A stretch of DNA of 64,000 nucleotides from Termitidicoccus mucosus (GCF_038725785.1 NZ_CP109796.1:2914001-2978000), one strand, 5' to 3'; numbered from the stretch's first letter, positions 54,373 to 63,046 are shown. Numbers and translations: made by a program. Notes: generated by a model from the letters alone, not told the origin.

Positions 54373-55698
54373 ATGAATTCAAACTCCCCCGTCCGCAGTT
54401 CCCTTCCGGCCACGCCGGCAAAACGCGGTTTTTTCCGCTGGAGCATCTGCGCGATGCTGTTTTTCGCGCTTACCATCAATTATCTCGACCGCTTTGTGCT
54501 CGGCATCCTCTCGCCCGAGTTGATAAAGAAGTTCGGCTGGACGCCCGCTGACTACACCGACATTGTCTTCTGCTTCGAGATCGCCTACGCTATCGGCTTG
54601 GCGAGCTTTGGGCGGCTGCTCGACTGGCTCGGCACGCGGCGCGGTTTTGTGCTGTCCATTGTCACCTGGAGCCTCGCCGCCGCCGGCCACGCCCTGATGA
54701 GCACCATCGCCGGCTTCGGCTTCATGCGCTTCCTGCTCGGCCTCGGCGAGTCCGGCGTGTTCCCCGCCGCCGTGAAAACCACCGCCGAGTGGTTCCCCCG
54801 CAAGGAGCGCGCCCTGGTCGCGGGCATTTTTAACTCCGGCAGCAACGTCGGCGCCATCACCGCGCCCCTGCTCGTTCCGTGGCTGTTTGTCCAGTTCGGC
54901 TGGCAGTGCGCGTTTCTGGTCACGGGCGCCGCCGGCTTCGTCTGGCTCGCCGTCTGGCTGCTGCTGTATCAAACACCCGCGAAATCAAAACGCCTCTCGC
55001 CGGACGAGCGCGCTTATATTGAAAGCGACCCGCCGGAGCCGGTCTCCAAAAAAATCCCGTGGCTGGTGCTGTTGCGACTGAAACAAACGTGGGCGTTCAT
55101 CGTGGCGAAATTCATGACCGACGCCGCCTGGCGCTGGTATTTCTACCTGCTCCCGCTGTTTTTCAACCAGAAGTTCAACCTCTCCATCACCGAGTTCGGG
55201 CTGCATTTTGTCATTATATACGTGACCGCCGACCTCGGCAGCATCGGCGGCGGTTATATTTCCACCTTCCTGCTGGGGCGCGGCTGGTCGGTGAATGCGT
55301 CACGCAAAACCGCGCTGCTCGCCTGCTCGCTGTGCACCGTGCCGGTGGCGTTCGCGGGCGTGGTCGCCAACGAGTGGGTGGCTGTCGGCCTCGTCGCGCT
55401 CGCCGCGGCGGCGCACCAAGGATTTTCCTCCAATATATTCACGACGGTTTCGGACATGTTTCCCAAGAGCGCGGTCGCCTCGGTGGTCGGACTCGGCGGC
55501 ACCGCCGGAGCCTTCGGCGCGATGACGTTGCTTTGGGTGACGAAGTGGCTCTTCCAGAACGTTGCCGCCGGCGCGGACAACAACTCCGTCTATCGCACGC
55601 TCTTCATCATCGCCGGCTCCTGCTACCTCGTGTCGCTGGCGCTGTTTCACATCCTTGCACCCAGGCTCAAGCCCGTGTCCCCCGGCGAGGTGGGATAG
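54373..55698 (+). CDS. MFS transporter, anion:cation symporter (hexuronate-like) family
   Basis: A 441-residue membrane protein with 12 helices, from MNSNSPVRSSLPATPAKRGF. FFALTINYLDRFVLGILSPE in helix 1, YAIGLASFGRLLDWLGTRRG, LLGLGESGVFPAAVKTTAEW and FPRKERALVAGIFNSGSNVG are the ACS-family signatures also seen in ExuT/UxuT-type galacturonate and glucuronate transporters. It likely moves a sugar acid. The 214-base gap upstream has no gene. The transporter fits the HpcH/HpaI-type aldolase downstream. Confidence 0.88.
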   Translation: MNSNSPVRSSLPATPAKRGFFRWSICAMLFFALTINYLDRFVLGILSPELIKKFGWTPADYTDIVFCFEIAYAIGLASFGRLLDWLGTRRGFVLSIVTWSLAAAGHALMSTIAGFGFMRFLLGLGESGVFPAAVKTTAEWFPRKERALVAGIFNSGSNVGAITAPLLVPWLFVQFGWQCAFLVTGAAGFVWLAVWLLLYQTPAKSKRLSPDERAYIESDPPEPVSKKIPWLVLLRLKQTWAFIVAKFMTDAAWRWYFYLLPLFFNQKFNLSITEFGLHFVIIYVTADLGSIGGGYISTFLLGRGWSVNASRKTALLACSLCTVPVAFAGVVANEWVAVGLVALAAAAHQGFSSNIFTTVSDMFPKSAVASVVGLGGTAGAFGAMTLLWVTKWLFQNVAAGADNNSVYRTLFIIAGSCYLVSLALFHILAPRLKPVSPGEVG

Positions 55699-55752
55699 CA
55701 ACCACGTCCCTTTGCCCTTCGCGCATCCCTTCATCCCGCAATCTGCATTCCC

Positions 55753-56940
55753 ATGAATCTTGCTCATCTCCGTCAAACAACACCGGCGCGCGTCCTCGTC
55801 CGCGCATGGTTTTTCGTCGTGTTGCCCATGCTTTCTCTGTCCGCGGCCACGCCGCCGTCGCTCATGATTTCGCTCAACGACCAGGCGAGCGCCTACGTCA
55901 ACGGCGACATGATCGTCCGCCCGCAGGCTCGTCCAGGCAGCATCTCGCTCCTCGACATCGCCAGCACACCCGTGAAGGCGTGGCACATTGACGGCGTTCA
56001 ATGCAGCGTCATCGGTCCGCCCTCCGAACTTGCCATCAGCCCGGACGGACGCGACATCCTCGTCTCCGCCGCGATGCAAGTGGGCGTTGACAAAACCAAA
56101 TTCGTCCCCGGCACAAAAATCACCCGCCTGCGTTTCGACGGCGAGACGATCCGTCGCGCCGGCGAAATCGAGGTGGGCGCCCAGCCCTCCGGCATTCGCA
56201 TTTCCCGCGATGGCAAACACGCCTGGGTCGCGTTGCGCGCCGAGGGCAAAATTGCCCTCCTCTCGCTGCGCCCTGACGGCATGTCCGTTGACAGGACATG
56301 GGTCTTCGCCACGCCGGCGGACTCCATTGCCGACATCGCCCTTTCGCCCGACGAGCGCACCGCCTTCGCCACCTTGCACGAGAGCAAAACCGTCCTCGTT
56401 TTCGACGCCGACACCGGCGGCAACTTGTCCCTTAAACAGCGCGTCGCCACGCCGGTGCATCCCTATCACATTGTATTTTTCCCGGACGGGAACCGCGCGC
56501 TTGTCGGCTGCACCACCGGTGCCGACGTGATGTGCCTCTTCGAGAAAACCGACGGCGGCTGGAGCGTTCGCGAGCAAGTGCCGACGGGACGCATTCCCGA
56601 GGGCGTGTTCATCTCGCCCGACGGACGCTGGGCGGCGGCGACCTGTTTTGACGGACAGAACCTGCCCCCGAATCCGCAGAACATTTGGTACAACCGCCCC
56701 GCGCGGCTTTACATTTACGCGGTGCAGGCAGACGGCGGCTTGCGGCAGACGCAGGCCTTGAAGATTGACGGCGTGCCGCAGGGCGCGGCGTTTTCGGCGG
56801 ACTCACGTCGGCTTGTCGCGACGCAGTTTGGCCCGGGAAATCTGGCGGCGTTTGAGCTGAAGGGCGGCGCGTGGGCTCCGACAGGCGATTTCATCGAGCT
56901 GCCCGGACAGCCCGCCGCGCTGATCGCAACCGGCAATTAA
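55753..56940 (+). CDS. Exported YncE-like beta-propeller protein
   Basis: A 395-residue protein with signal peptide MNLAHLRQTTPARVLVRAWF ending near LSA-ATP. The repeated blade segments have the form LAISPDGRDILVSA, IRISRDGKHAWVALRAEGK, IALSPDERTAFATLHESK, VFFPDGNRALVGCTTGA and VFISPDGRWAAATCFDG, a seven-bladed propeller. It is periplasmic or outer-membrane-associated. The role is unknown. It could bind a sugar or bear lactonase activity like 6-phosphogluconolactonase-type propellers (PF10282), which would match sugar-acid metabolism nearby (inference). Confidence 0.72.
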   Translation: MNLAHLRQTTPARVLVRAWFFVVLPMLSLSAATPPSLMISLNDQASAYVNGDMIVRPQARPGSISLLDIASTPVKAWHIDGVQCSVIGPPSELAISPDGRDILVSAAMQVGVDKTKFVPGTKITRLRFDGETIRRAGEIEVGAQPSGIRISRDGKHAWVALRAEGKIALLSLRPDGMSVDRTWVFATPADSIADIALSPDERTAFATLHESKTVLVFDADTGGNLSLKQRVATPVHPYHIVFFPDGNRALVGCTTGADVMCLFEKTDGGWSVREQVPTGRIPEGVFISPDGRWAAATCFDGQNLPPNPQNIWYNRPARLYIYAVQADGGLRQTQALKIDGVPQGAAFSADSRRLVATQFGPGNLAAFELKGGAWAPTGDFIELPGQPAALIATGN

Positions 56941-57024
56941 GGGGTGCTCTTGAAAACTCATTTATTATCCAGCCGGTGATTTTTATAAATCTTCATTTAC
57001 CAAAATATAAAATTTTATTATCTC

Positions 57025-57849
57025 ATGAAGAAACGAAACTTTCATATTCGATGTGACATGGAGGGCGTCGCCGGCATCGTCGGCATGCCGCAGGTGACAC
57101 CCGGCGTGCCGGAATACGCGCAGGGCCGCGAATGGTTCATGCAGGAGCTGCTCGCCCTTGTCGAGGGCCTGCTGGAGGGCGGTGCCGGCGACGTCTCCAT
57201 CTTCGACGAGCACTGGTTCGGGCGCAATATCGACATCGCCCGCCTGCCGTGCGGCGTCCGCGCCTTCTGCGGCAAGCCGCCCTACCGCGCCGACTGGGCA
57301 GGCGGCCTCGACGCCGCCTGCGACGGCCTCATTTTGCAAGGCTTCCACTCCATGGAGGGCGCGGGCCACCTGCTCAGCCACACCTACGAGCCCGATTTCA
57401 AGGCGATTTATATAAACGGAAAACTCGTCGGCGAAATAGGCATGGAGACGGCCGTCGCCGGCGATTTCGGCGTGCCGCTCGTCATGATTGCCGCCGACTC
57501 CGCCGGCTGCGACGAGGCCCGCGCGCTCGTGCCCGGCGTGGTCGCCGTGGAAACCAAAATCTCCCGCGCCTCCTTCGGCGGCGAGTGCTTCGCGCTGGAT
57601 GACGTCCTCGGGCGGCTCCGCGCCGCCGCCGTCGCGCTTGTCAGGCAGCCGCCCGCCGTCGCGCCGTGGAAAACCGGCCCGGTCGGGCTGGTCTGTGTGT
57701 TCAAGCCCGGCGCCTATCTCGACGAGCTTCGGCGGCAGGTCGGCGGCCTGTTCATATCCGATGACTCCATCCGCATCGACGCGTCCTCCGCGACCGCCGC
57801 ATGGGCCGAATACTGGCAGCTCAAACTCAGGGTGCAGGCAAAAATATAA
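57025..57849 (+). CDS. M55 family D-aminopeptidase
   Basis: A 274-residue cytoplasmic protein from MKKRNFHIRCDMEGVAGIVG. All residues of the DppA zinc centre can be placed: Asp11 and Glu13 (CDMEGVAG), His63 (FDEHWFGRNI), His108 (LQGFHSMEG), and Glu137 (GKLVGEIGMET). His119 (LLSHTYEPD) matches the nucleophile position. Family members remove N-terminal D-amino acids from peptides. It is 19 bases upstream of the aldolase gene, with which it forms an operon. A peptidase inside a sugar cluster is unusual; it may process D-Ala-containing cell-wall fragments or act on an unknown amide (inference). Confidence 0.87.
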   Translation: MKKRNFHIRCDMEGVAGIVGMPQVTPGVPEYAQGREWFMQELLALVEGLLEGGAGDVSIFDEHWFGRNIDIARLPCGVRAFCGKPPYRADWAGGLDAACDGLILQGFHSMEGAGHLLSHTYEPDFKAIYINGKLVGEIGMETAVAGDFGVPLVMIAADSAGCDEARALVPGVVAVETKISRASFGGECFALDDVLGRLRAAAVALVRQPPAVAPWKTGPVGLVCVFKPGAYLDELRRQVGGLFISDDSIRIDASSATAAWAEYWQLKLRVQAKI

Positions 57850-57868
57850 CCCAAAAATATTTAAATTT

Positions 57869-58657
57869 ATGTTCAACGGTTCCGAATTGCGCCTGCGCAA
57901 GGCGCTTGATGAGAAAACTCCAATTATAGGTTCCTGGATACAGACCTCGTCTCCGACCTGTGCCGAAATACTGGCCAACGCCGGCTTCTCTTGGCTCGGC
58001 ATAGACGCCGAGCACACCTCGGTCGGCATTCAGGGCATCGAGGCCATCGCGCGGGCCATCCACGGTCGTGACACCGCCCTGCTGGTGCGCGTGAGCCGGG
58101 CCGACACCATTGAAATCCGCCAGTGCCTTGATGTGGGGGCGGCGGGGGTGATCGTCCCCATGGTGGAGACCGCCGCGCAGGCCCGCATGGCCGTGGCGGC
58201 GGCCAAATACCCGCCGGACGGCGTGCGCGGCTACTGCTTCGGACGCATGAACGATTGGGGATCGAATTTCGACGAGTATGCCGCGGCCGCCAACAACAGC
58301 GTGGTCGTCATCGCAATGATCGAGACCAAGGCCGGGGTGGAAAACATAGACGAAATCCTCGCCGTGCCTGAATTGGACGGCATTTTCATCGGTCCTTATG
58401 ACATGAGCGGCTCCTACGGCGTGCCCGGCCAGACCCAGCACCCCCATTTGAAAAAAGCCTACCAGTCGCTGGTCGATGCCTGCCGCCACCACGGGAAGGT
58501 CGCCGGACAGCACATCGTCAATTCCACGCCGGAAAAACTGAGCGAGGCCGTGGCGCTCGGCTATACATTCATCTGTCTGGATGCCGATATCATTTTGATC
58601 AACCAGTCGGCCCGGACCGCCATGGAAACCGCAAGAAAATCGTTTGATATAAAATGA
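57869..58657 (+). CDS. HpcH/HpaI-type class II 2-keto-3-deoxy aldolase
   Basis: A 262-residue protein from MFNGSELRLRKALDEKTPII. FSWLGIDAEHTS, VRGYCFGRMNDWGSN, VIAMIETKAGVENIDEIL and GIFIGPYDMSGSYG are the PF03328 landmarks; the Glu of ETKAG and Asp of GPYDMS bind the divalent metal. Such enzymes cleave 2-keto-3-deoxy sugar acids to pyruvate and an aldehyde. Its position with a hexuronate-like transporter supports sugar-acid catabolism. Its stop overlaps the ATG of the next gene (ATGA). Confidence 0.9.
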   Translation: MFNGSELRLRKALDEKTPIIGSWIQTSSPTCAEILANAGFSWLGIDAEHTSVGIQGIEAIARAIHGRDTALLVRVSRADTIEIRQCLDVGAAGVIVPMVETAAQARMAVAAAKYPPDGVRGYCFGRMNDWGSNFDEYAAAANNSVVVIAMIETKAGVENIDEILAVPELDGIFIGPYDMSGSYGVPGQTQHPHLKKAYQSLVDACRHHGKVAGQHIVNSTPEKLSEAVALGYTFICLDADIILINQSARTAMETARKSFDIK

Positions 58658-59580
58658 AAGAAGAACTCAAAAATTACGCCCGCATCGGGGTTGTCTATCA
58701 CATGCTGTATTCGCGCTGCATGTCCGATCCCGACTATCATGTCGCCACGCTGGAGACGTTCCTCAAGCGCGATGACATCGAAACCTTCGATTTCTGCCTG
58801 CCCTACGGCAGGGAACGGCAGTTGATGCTGATCCCTCCGATACGAAGAAGCGGAAAGACGAACATCGTCTATGCCACGCATCTCGTGCCGCTGCGCAAGC
58901 TCTCCTTCGCCTCCGACTCCTATTTCGAGCAGGAGCAGCTCCGCATGATCATCGCCGACATGGTGGAGCAGGCCGGCACGTGCGGCTGCTCCGGCTTCAT
59001 CTTCGCGTCCGGCGGCCCCGCCTACGCCAAGGGCACGCGGGCCAACCACGACGCGTTTTATGATTTCTGCTGCTGGCTGTGCGAGGCGCTCGCAAAGTAT
59101 AAAATGGACGCGCTGCTGGAGCCGTTCGATTATGATTTCGACAAATCGTATTTATACGGCCCGCTTGACAAAAACCTGGAGCTTGTCGATCGCGTCGCGC
59201 GCAATTTTCCGAACATCGGCATCGAGCTGGATATCGCGCACCTGCCGCTGATGCGCGAGGATCTCGCCGACTCCATACGCCGCTCCGCGAGATGGCTCAA
59301 GCGCGTGCATCTCGGCAACTGCGTGATGAAAAACACCGCCGACCCGTTTTACGGCGACCGGCATCCGCCCATCGGCTATCCAGGAGGCGAGATTGACGTG
59401 CCGCAGTTGGAGATCGCATTGAAGGAACTGCTCAAATGCGGTTTCCTTTCCAAGGAAAAACGCGGTGACGTGGTGTTGGAACTGAACCCTTTCCCCGGAA
59501 AATCCGAGGATAAGTCCGTGGCCGACAACCTCGCCCGTGTCGAGCAGGCGTGGCGTCGCGTAACGGATGGGAAAAAATGA
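58654..59580 (+). CDS. Xylose-isomerase-like TIM-barrel (sugar isomerase/epimerase family)
   Basis: A 308-residue protein from MKEELKNYARIGVVYHMLYS; the start overlaps the aldolase stop as ATGA. YATHLVPLRKLSF, DALLEPFDYDFDKSY, IGIELDIAHLPLM, KRVHLGNCVMKN and DVVLELNPFPGKS fit the AP_endonuc_2 (PF01261) barrel, whose metal-binding acids are in LLEPF, ELDIAH and VLELNP. Members are often ketose epimerases or isomerases. The substrate is unknown; the operon suggests a keto-sugar acid. This is the last gene of the catabolic operon. Confidence 0.8.
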   Translation: MKEELKNYARIGVVYHMLYSRCMSDPDYHVATLETFLKRDDIETFDFCLPYGRERQLMLIPPIRRSGKTNIVYATHLVPLRKLSFASDSYFEQEQLRMIIADMVEQAGTCGCSGFIFASGGPAYAKGTRANHDAFYDFCCWLCEALAKYKMDALLEPFDYDFDKSYLYGPLDKNLELVDRVARNFPNIGIELDIAHLPLMREDLADSIRRSARWLKRVHLGNCVMKNTADPFYGDRHPPIGYPGGEIDVPQLEIALKELLKCGFLSKEKRGDVVLELNPFPGKSEDKSVADNLARVEQAWRRVTDGKK

Positions 59581-59645
59581 ATCACTGAATTCACCACGGA
59601 GCACGGAGTAGTGAAAGAGTATTTTATTCCCATGGGTCTAATACT

Positions 59646-60150
59646 CCGAAGCTTGCTTCGGCTTGGATTGGAGAGAGAGTAGGGAATGAAGAGTAGTTAC
59701 ATACATAAGAGGCACAATGTATCCGTGTTGATGTATCATTTGGTGTGTCCGGCGAAGTATAGGAGGGTGGCGATGAGCAAGAGAGTAGACGAAGTGCTAA
59801 GAGAGACATGCCTTGAGATAAAGAAGCGTTGGGAGGTGAGATTTTTGGAGATAGGGCTGAATGGGGATCATGCGCATTTTCTGATGCAGTCGGTGCCGAC
59901 GCATAGCCCAAGTCAGATAGTGAGGACAGTGAAGAGTCTGATAGCACGAGAGGTGCTTGAGGTGAAGAAAATGCTTTGGAGTGGAGAGTTTTTGGGGAAG
60001 GGATATTTTCATCAACACGGTTGGGTAGCATGGAGGCGAGGAAGTGATAGCGGCTTATGTCGCGAATCAAGGTCACGGAAGCTATGAACAGTTGCATAAG
60101 GGGCAGATGAATTTGGCTTTGTTTTAAATACCTCGGGGCCTGCCCCGGAG
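59646..60150 (+). mobile_element. Decayed IS200-type insertion sequence
   Basis: About 500 bases, clearly less GC-rich than the flanks. The left hairpin CCGAAGC-TT-GCTTCGG is at 59646-59661 and the right hairpin CTCGGGGCCTGCCCCGGAG at 60132-60150, followed by CTTTTTATTC. The subterminal hairpins and the lack of terminal inverted repeats are typical of IS200/IS605. A further stem (CTTCGGG..CCCCGAAG) lies at 60162-60183. The exact ends are not defined. Confidence 0.65.
59686..60127 (+). pseudogene. IS200-type TnpA transposase, frameshifted
   Basis: The first 110 codons code for an IS200-type Y1 transposase: SVLMYHLVCPAKYRRVAMSK, then LNGDHAHFLMQSVPTHSPSQ with the HUH site His-x-His, and KGYFHQ. 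After the GGTTGGGTAG at about 60020 the original frame continues as EEVIAAYVANQGHGSYEQLH and ends LNLALF-like at 60127. That part carries the expected catalytic Tyr (AAYVANQ). A one-base frame change and an in-frame TAG separate the two parts, so the gene is broken. Confidence 0.8.
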
Positions 60151-60290
60151 CTTTTTATTCTCTTCGGGTGCAATACCCCGAAGAAATGAAAATATAACAT
60201 GAACGACGTTGCGGAAGCCGCGGCGTAAAATTCTCCCATTCGAAAAAATCTACCTGATACATTTCAGCCCTCATGCCACAAATCCACCCG

Positions 60291-60325
60291 CAGGCCCTGC
60301 ACCACGCAGGGCCTGTTTTGTTTTT
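60291..60325 (+). terminator. Rho-independent terminator
   Basis: CAGGCCCTGC-ACCAC-GCAGGGCCTG, a perfect 10-base stem, followed directly by TTTTGTTTTT. It ends transcription coming from the IS200 side, or attenuates the operon starting at 60366. The upstream bases share TGCCACAAA..CCACCCGCAGG with the hairpin at 31728. Confidence 0.8.
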
Positions 60326-60365
60326 CAAGGTGAAATTACGATGCGCGGCGCAATCGCAACCCATC

Positions 60366-60710
60366 ATGAAAACAACATCCAAAAACACCACGAAAGAGAA
60401 TGCCCAGCCCGTCGCCAAAAATAAAAACGCCGGCCATGAAACCGATGCCTTTTTCGCCGAGCCGGTTGACCCGGTGCGCGAGGGTCGCGAGCAAGGACTT
60501 GAGGTCATCCGCCACCTGCTCATCTGGATGGCGGACGCGCCGACACTGGAAAAACGCGGACTGCGCGCGACCCTCGCGCTGCACTGCATCCGACCCGACC
60601 TCATCCACGGCGCGACGCTCGAACAAATCGGCGATCATGCCGGTTACACCCGGCAGTCAATACACAAACTCGCGCGCGACTTCCGCGACAGCATGGGGCT
60701 CGTCCAATGA
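60366..60710 (+). CDS. Small HTH protein of a mobile element
   Basis: A 114-residue protein, MKTTSKNTTKENAQPVAKNK. The N-terminal third is charged and probably disordered. LEVIRHLLIWMADAPTLEKR is helical. ATLEQIGDHAGYTRQSIHKL is a plain helix-turn-helix near the C-terminus. It overlaps the next gene by ATGA, so it forms an operon with the DUF3102 protein. It is not recognised as a named family; a role in mobile-element control is an inference. Confidence 0.6.
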   Translation: MKTTSKNTTKENAQPVAKNKNAGHETDAFFAEPVDPVREGREQGLEVIRHLLIWMADAPTLEKRGLRATLALHCIRPDLIHGATLEQIGDHAGYTRQSIHKLARDFRDSMGLVQ

Positions 60711-61225
60711 ACACCAGCAGCGACATCCAAAACGCCGCCGCGCAAATCAACCGCCTGCACCGCGAGGTGCGGCGGCTTTGCGCCGAGTCCCGAGAAAAAC
60801 TCGACGGCGCGCTCGCGGCGGCGTGGCACGCGGGCAGACTGCTCGCCGAACAAAAACAAACCCTGCGTCGCAACGCCGGGCGCGGTTCGTGGCTGGTCTG
60901 GCTGGATGCATCATTCGCGGGCGGACGCAGCACGGCTTATCGCTACATGCGGCTCGCGCTGGAGACTCCCGCCCCGGAAACGCTCCACGGCCTCAGTCTG
61001 CGGCAGGCCTATTTCCGCCTCGGCATCGCCACGGAACCGAAAACTGCCGCGCAGCAAATCCACCCCGTGCAGGCGCTGCCCGAGTCCGTGGTCCTCGCCC
61101 AGAAACTTCTCCGACTGCTTCGCCGCAGACAAAAACTGTCCGAGGGATGCTTGGGCGATCTTGCCACGCTTTATCGGCAGTTGCGCGCGATTTTTGAGCA
61201 TTCCCCCGTGGCGCAAGACCGATGA
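60707..61225 (+). CDS. DUF3102-like protein
   Basis: A 172-residue protein from MNTSSDIQNAAAQINRLHRE. AAAWHAGRLLAEQKQTLRRN, GSWLVWLDASFAGGRSTAYR and YMRLALETP follow the DUF3102 pattern of many phage and integrative-element proteins (a short helical domain ending in T-A-x-R-Y-M). The function is unknown; DNA binding is possible. It overlaps the HTH gene by four bases. A C-terminal region with QKLLRLLRRRQKL is basic. Confidence 0.68.
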   Translation: MNTSSDIQNAAAQINRLHREVRRLCAESREKLDGALAAAWHAGRLLAEQKQTLRRNAGRGSWLVWLDASFAGGRSTAYRYMRLALETPAPETLHGLSLRQAYFRLGIATEPKTAAQQIHPVQALPESVVLAQKLLRLLRRRQKLSEGCLGDLATLYRQLRAIFEHSPVAQDR

Positions 61226-61330
61226 AAAAATGCGGCTTTTGTCCCGAAAAATGCGGTTTTTTCTCAAGCCCGAACCGGTGGCGCCTCGATAAGCTGCCGG
61301 ATGCGCACCGTTTGATCCCTGCGCGTTCGC

Positions 61331-62203
61331 ATGGCCGCCCGCCGAAACCATTGTATCGAAACCCGGCGCTCCCCTGAAGGTTTTGAATACACGCAGGTGG
61401 AGGGACGGGATGTCACCATTCAATATGGCACGCACGACATTGGCGTGTGGCGGAGGCACCGGCACGATGATTATCAAATTTTAATCCTGCCGGACTACGG
61501 ATGCGAAGCGGAATTATTCTGGTGGGTCGCAGGCGGCGGGCAAAACTGCCAGCGGGTTCGAGGGCCGCATATTTGCACGATAGGAAAACGCATTGCCCAC
61601 GAACTGCATTGGACAAGCAAAGCCCCGCTCGTATCCCTGCTTGTTTCCGGTGATTTTGTCCGGCGCAACGGCAAGCGCGAGGCAATGATCGGCGTCAGCA
61701 TTGGATCGGAGTGGGAATATTCCTGTAAAAATATCAAAATTCACCAACTTGCCGGATATTTAAGGGAACTGTGCCATGACACCGGGATGCCATCCCCCGA
61801 CTATGTTCATGGCCTGGGTTTGCTTCAGGCCGCCTGCATAGTAAAGGCGCGCAACCAGCCGACCGGCCTCAAAAGGCCGGACGGCTTGAATGCCGCGTTG
61901 ATGGGGAAAATAATTGAATACATCGAAACGCACCTCCAGGAGGATCTCGGTGTAAAAACGCTTGCCCGCATCGCGAGTCTGGGCGAGGACCAGTTCACGC
62001 GGCGTTTCAAGCGGACGACCGGAAAAACGCCACATCAATTTGTATTGAATTTTAAGCTGCAACGGGCGCAACAGCTCATGGCGAAAGGGGGCATGTATTT
62101 GTGCGACATCGCTGCGGCGACGGGTTTCGCCGACCAGAGCCATTTGAGGCACTGCCTTCGCCGGATTTGCGGGAGAAATGCAAGAAATCCGGTTTTGTCC
62201 TAA
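61331..62203 (+). CDS. AraC-family transcriptional regulator
   Basis: A 290-residue protein from MAARRNHCIETRRSPEGFEY. The N-terminal half (residues 25-165) is a cupin-like sensing domain: GVWRRHRHDDYQILILPDYG and KRIAHELHWTSKAP. The C-terminal double HTH is DLGVKTLARIASLGEDQFTR, RFKRTTGKTPHQFVLNFKLQ and AAATGFADQSHLRHCLRRIC. The last residues (GRNARNPVLS) depart from the usual C-terminal arm, but the two helices are complete. The ligand is unknown. It stands between the DUF3102 gene and the secretion operon, and may control conjugation or a nearby function. Confidence 0.88.
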   Translation: MAARRNHCIETRRSPEGFEYTQVEGRDVTIQYGTHDIGVWRRHRHDDYQILILPDYGCEAELFWWVAGGGQNCQRVRGPHICTIGKRIAHELHWTSKAPLVSLLVSGDFVRRNGKREAMIGVSIGSEWEYSCKNIKIHQLAGYLRELCHDTGMPSPDYVHGLGLLQAACIVKARNQPTGLKRPDGLNAALMGKIIEYIETHLQEDLGVKTLARIASLGEDQFTRRFKRTTGKTPHQFVLNFKLQRAQQLMAKGGMYLCDIAAATGFADQSHLRHCLRRICGRNARNPVLS

Positions 62204-62233
62204 AAAAAGCCGGGAATATTCAAGTCAGGATAT

Positions 62234-62276
62234 GGAAAACCGGGCACACTCGCGCCCACGCTTTGCCCGGTTTTCC
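62234..62276 (+). terminator. Hairpin between the AraC and VirB2-like genes
   Basis: GGAAAACCGGGCA (62234-62246) pairs perfectly with TGCCCGGTTTTCC (62264-62276), loop of 17 bases. The stem itself ends in TTTTCC, so it may stop transcription of the AraC gene. It also lies in the leader of the secretion operon. Confidence 0.6.
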
Positions 62277-62323
62277 TCTCGCACGGGGCGATGGGAAACC
62301 AGGCGGAGCGGAAAAACCCGATC

Positions 62324-62656
62324 ATGAAAAAACTCTCCATCTTCCCGCTCCTCGCGTTCGCGAGCCTTGTATCGCCACCGGCACGTGCCGCGCAACTCAC
62401 CGCGCCGCTCATCCTCGCGCAAGTGCCCTCGCAAGTGAAGACCGGTTTCCAATACGGCCTCGGCCTGCTCTTCATGATCGGCTTCATCTGGGGCGTGATA
62501 AACATCTGGGGCGGAGCCGACCGCCTTAAGAAGGGCGACGCCGACGGAAAAATGGGCATCGTCTCCGGCATCATCATTGCCGGGGCCGCCGCAATCATGG
62601 CCGCGATGTTTTATATATTCGGCATGAGCGACGGCGCGCTCACGCCGCAATTCTGA
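62324..62656 (+). CDS. VirB2/TrbC-like pilin subunit
   Basis: A 110-residue protein from MKKLSIFPLLAFASLVSPPA with a signal peptide ending at ARA-AQL. Two hydrophobic helices follow, GLGLLFMIGFIWGVINIW and GIVSGIIIAGAAAIMAAMFY, with a short charged loop (GGADRLKKGDADGK) between them. The size, signal peptide and two-helix topology fit the TrbC/VirB2 pilin family. It is the first gene of a type IV secretion operon: the VirB3-like and VirB4-like genes follow. Upstream in-frame start codons are less likely because they would break the signal peptide. Confidence 0.68.
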   Translation: MKKLSIFPLLAFASLVSPPARAAQLTAPLILAQVPSQVKTGFQYGLGLLFMIGFIWGVINIWGGADRLKKGDADGKMGIVSGIIIAGAAAIMAAMFYIFGMSDGALTPQF

Positions 62657-62680
62657 AATTACGATTTACGAATTGCCCCC

Positions 62681-63046
62681 ATGGACACCGGACTGCGCAT
62701 CACCGACACGAACAGCGCGAACGACAGCAAAGGCCGCGCGCTCGGCTTCGAGGGCAACGATTTTTTATATGTTATCGTCGGCATCGTCGCGGCCATCGGC
62801 ATTTTTCTCCTTCTCTACGGCATGTTCCACGCGGGCCTCGCGGCGGCGGGCGGCATCGCGATCCCGGTCTTCGTGATTCCCACCGCGTGGGTCATGCTGT
62901 TTCGCCGGGGAAAACCAGACGGCTACGCCGAGGATTTTTTCGATCATTTCTTGAATCGCGAGGGTTTTTGTTTTTCGCCCGACAACCAGAACCCGCGCGG
63001 CGCGCCCGCCGCGTGCAAACGGAGGCCCGATCATGCTGCTCAATAG
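62681..63046 (+). CDS. VirB3/TrbD-like membrane protein
   Basis: A 121-residue protein from MDTGLRITDTNSANDSKGRA. GNDFLYVIVGIVAAIGIFLL and AGLAAAGGIAIPVFVIPTAW give two membrane helices. FRRGKPDGYAEDFFDHFLNR is a charged segment at the end. No strong family motif is seen; I place it by size, topology and position between the VirB2-like and VirB4-like genes. The last 14 bases overlap the next gene. Confidence 0.5.
   Translation: MDTGLRITDTNSANDSKGRALGFEGNDFLYVIVGIVAAIGIFLLLYGMFHAGLAAAGGIAIPVFVIPTAWVMLFRRGKPDGYAEDFFDHFLNREGFCFSPDNQNPRGAPAACKRRPDHAAQ

Noticed and set aside
31719-60325. The two related hairpins as attL/attR of an element
   Set aside because: They lie inside, not outside, the recombinase and transfer genes, and one is a regular terminator. 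A direct-repeat attachment core cannot be shown.
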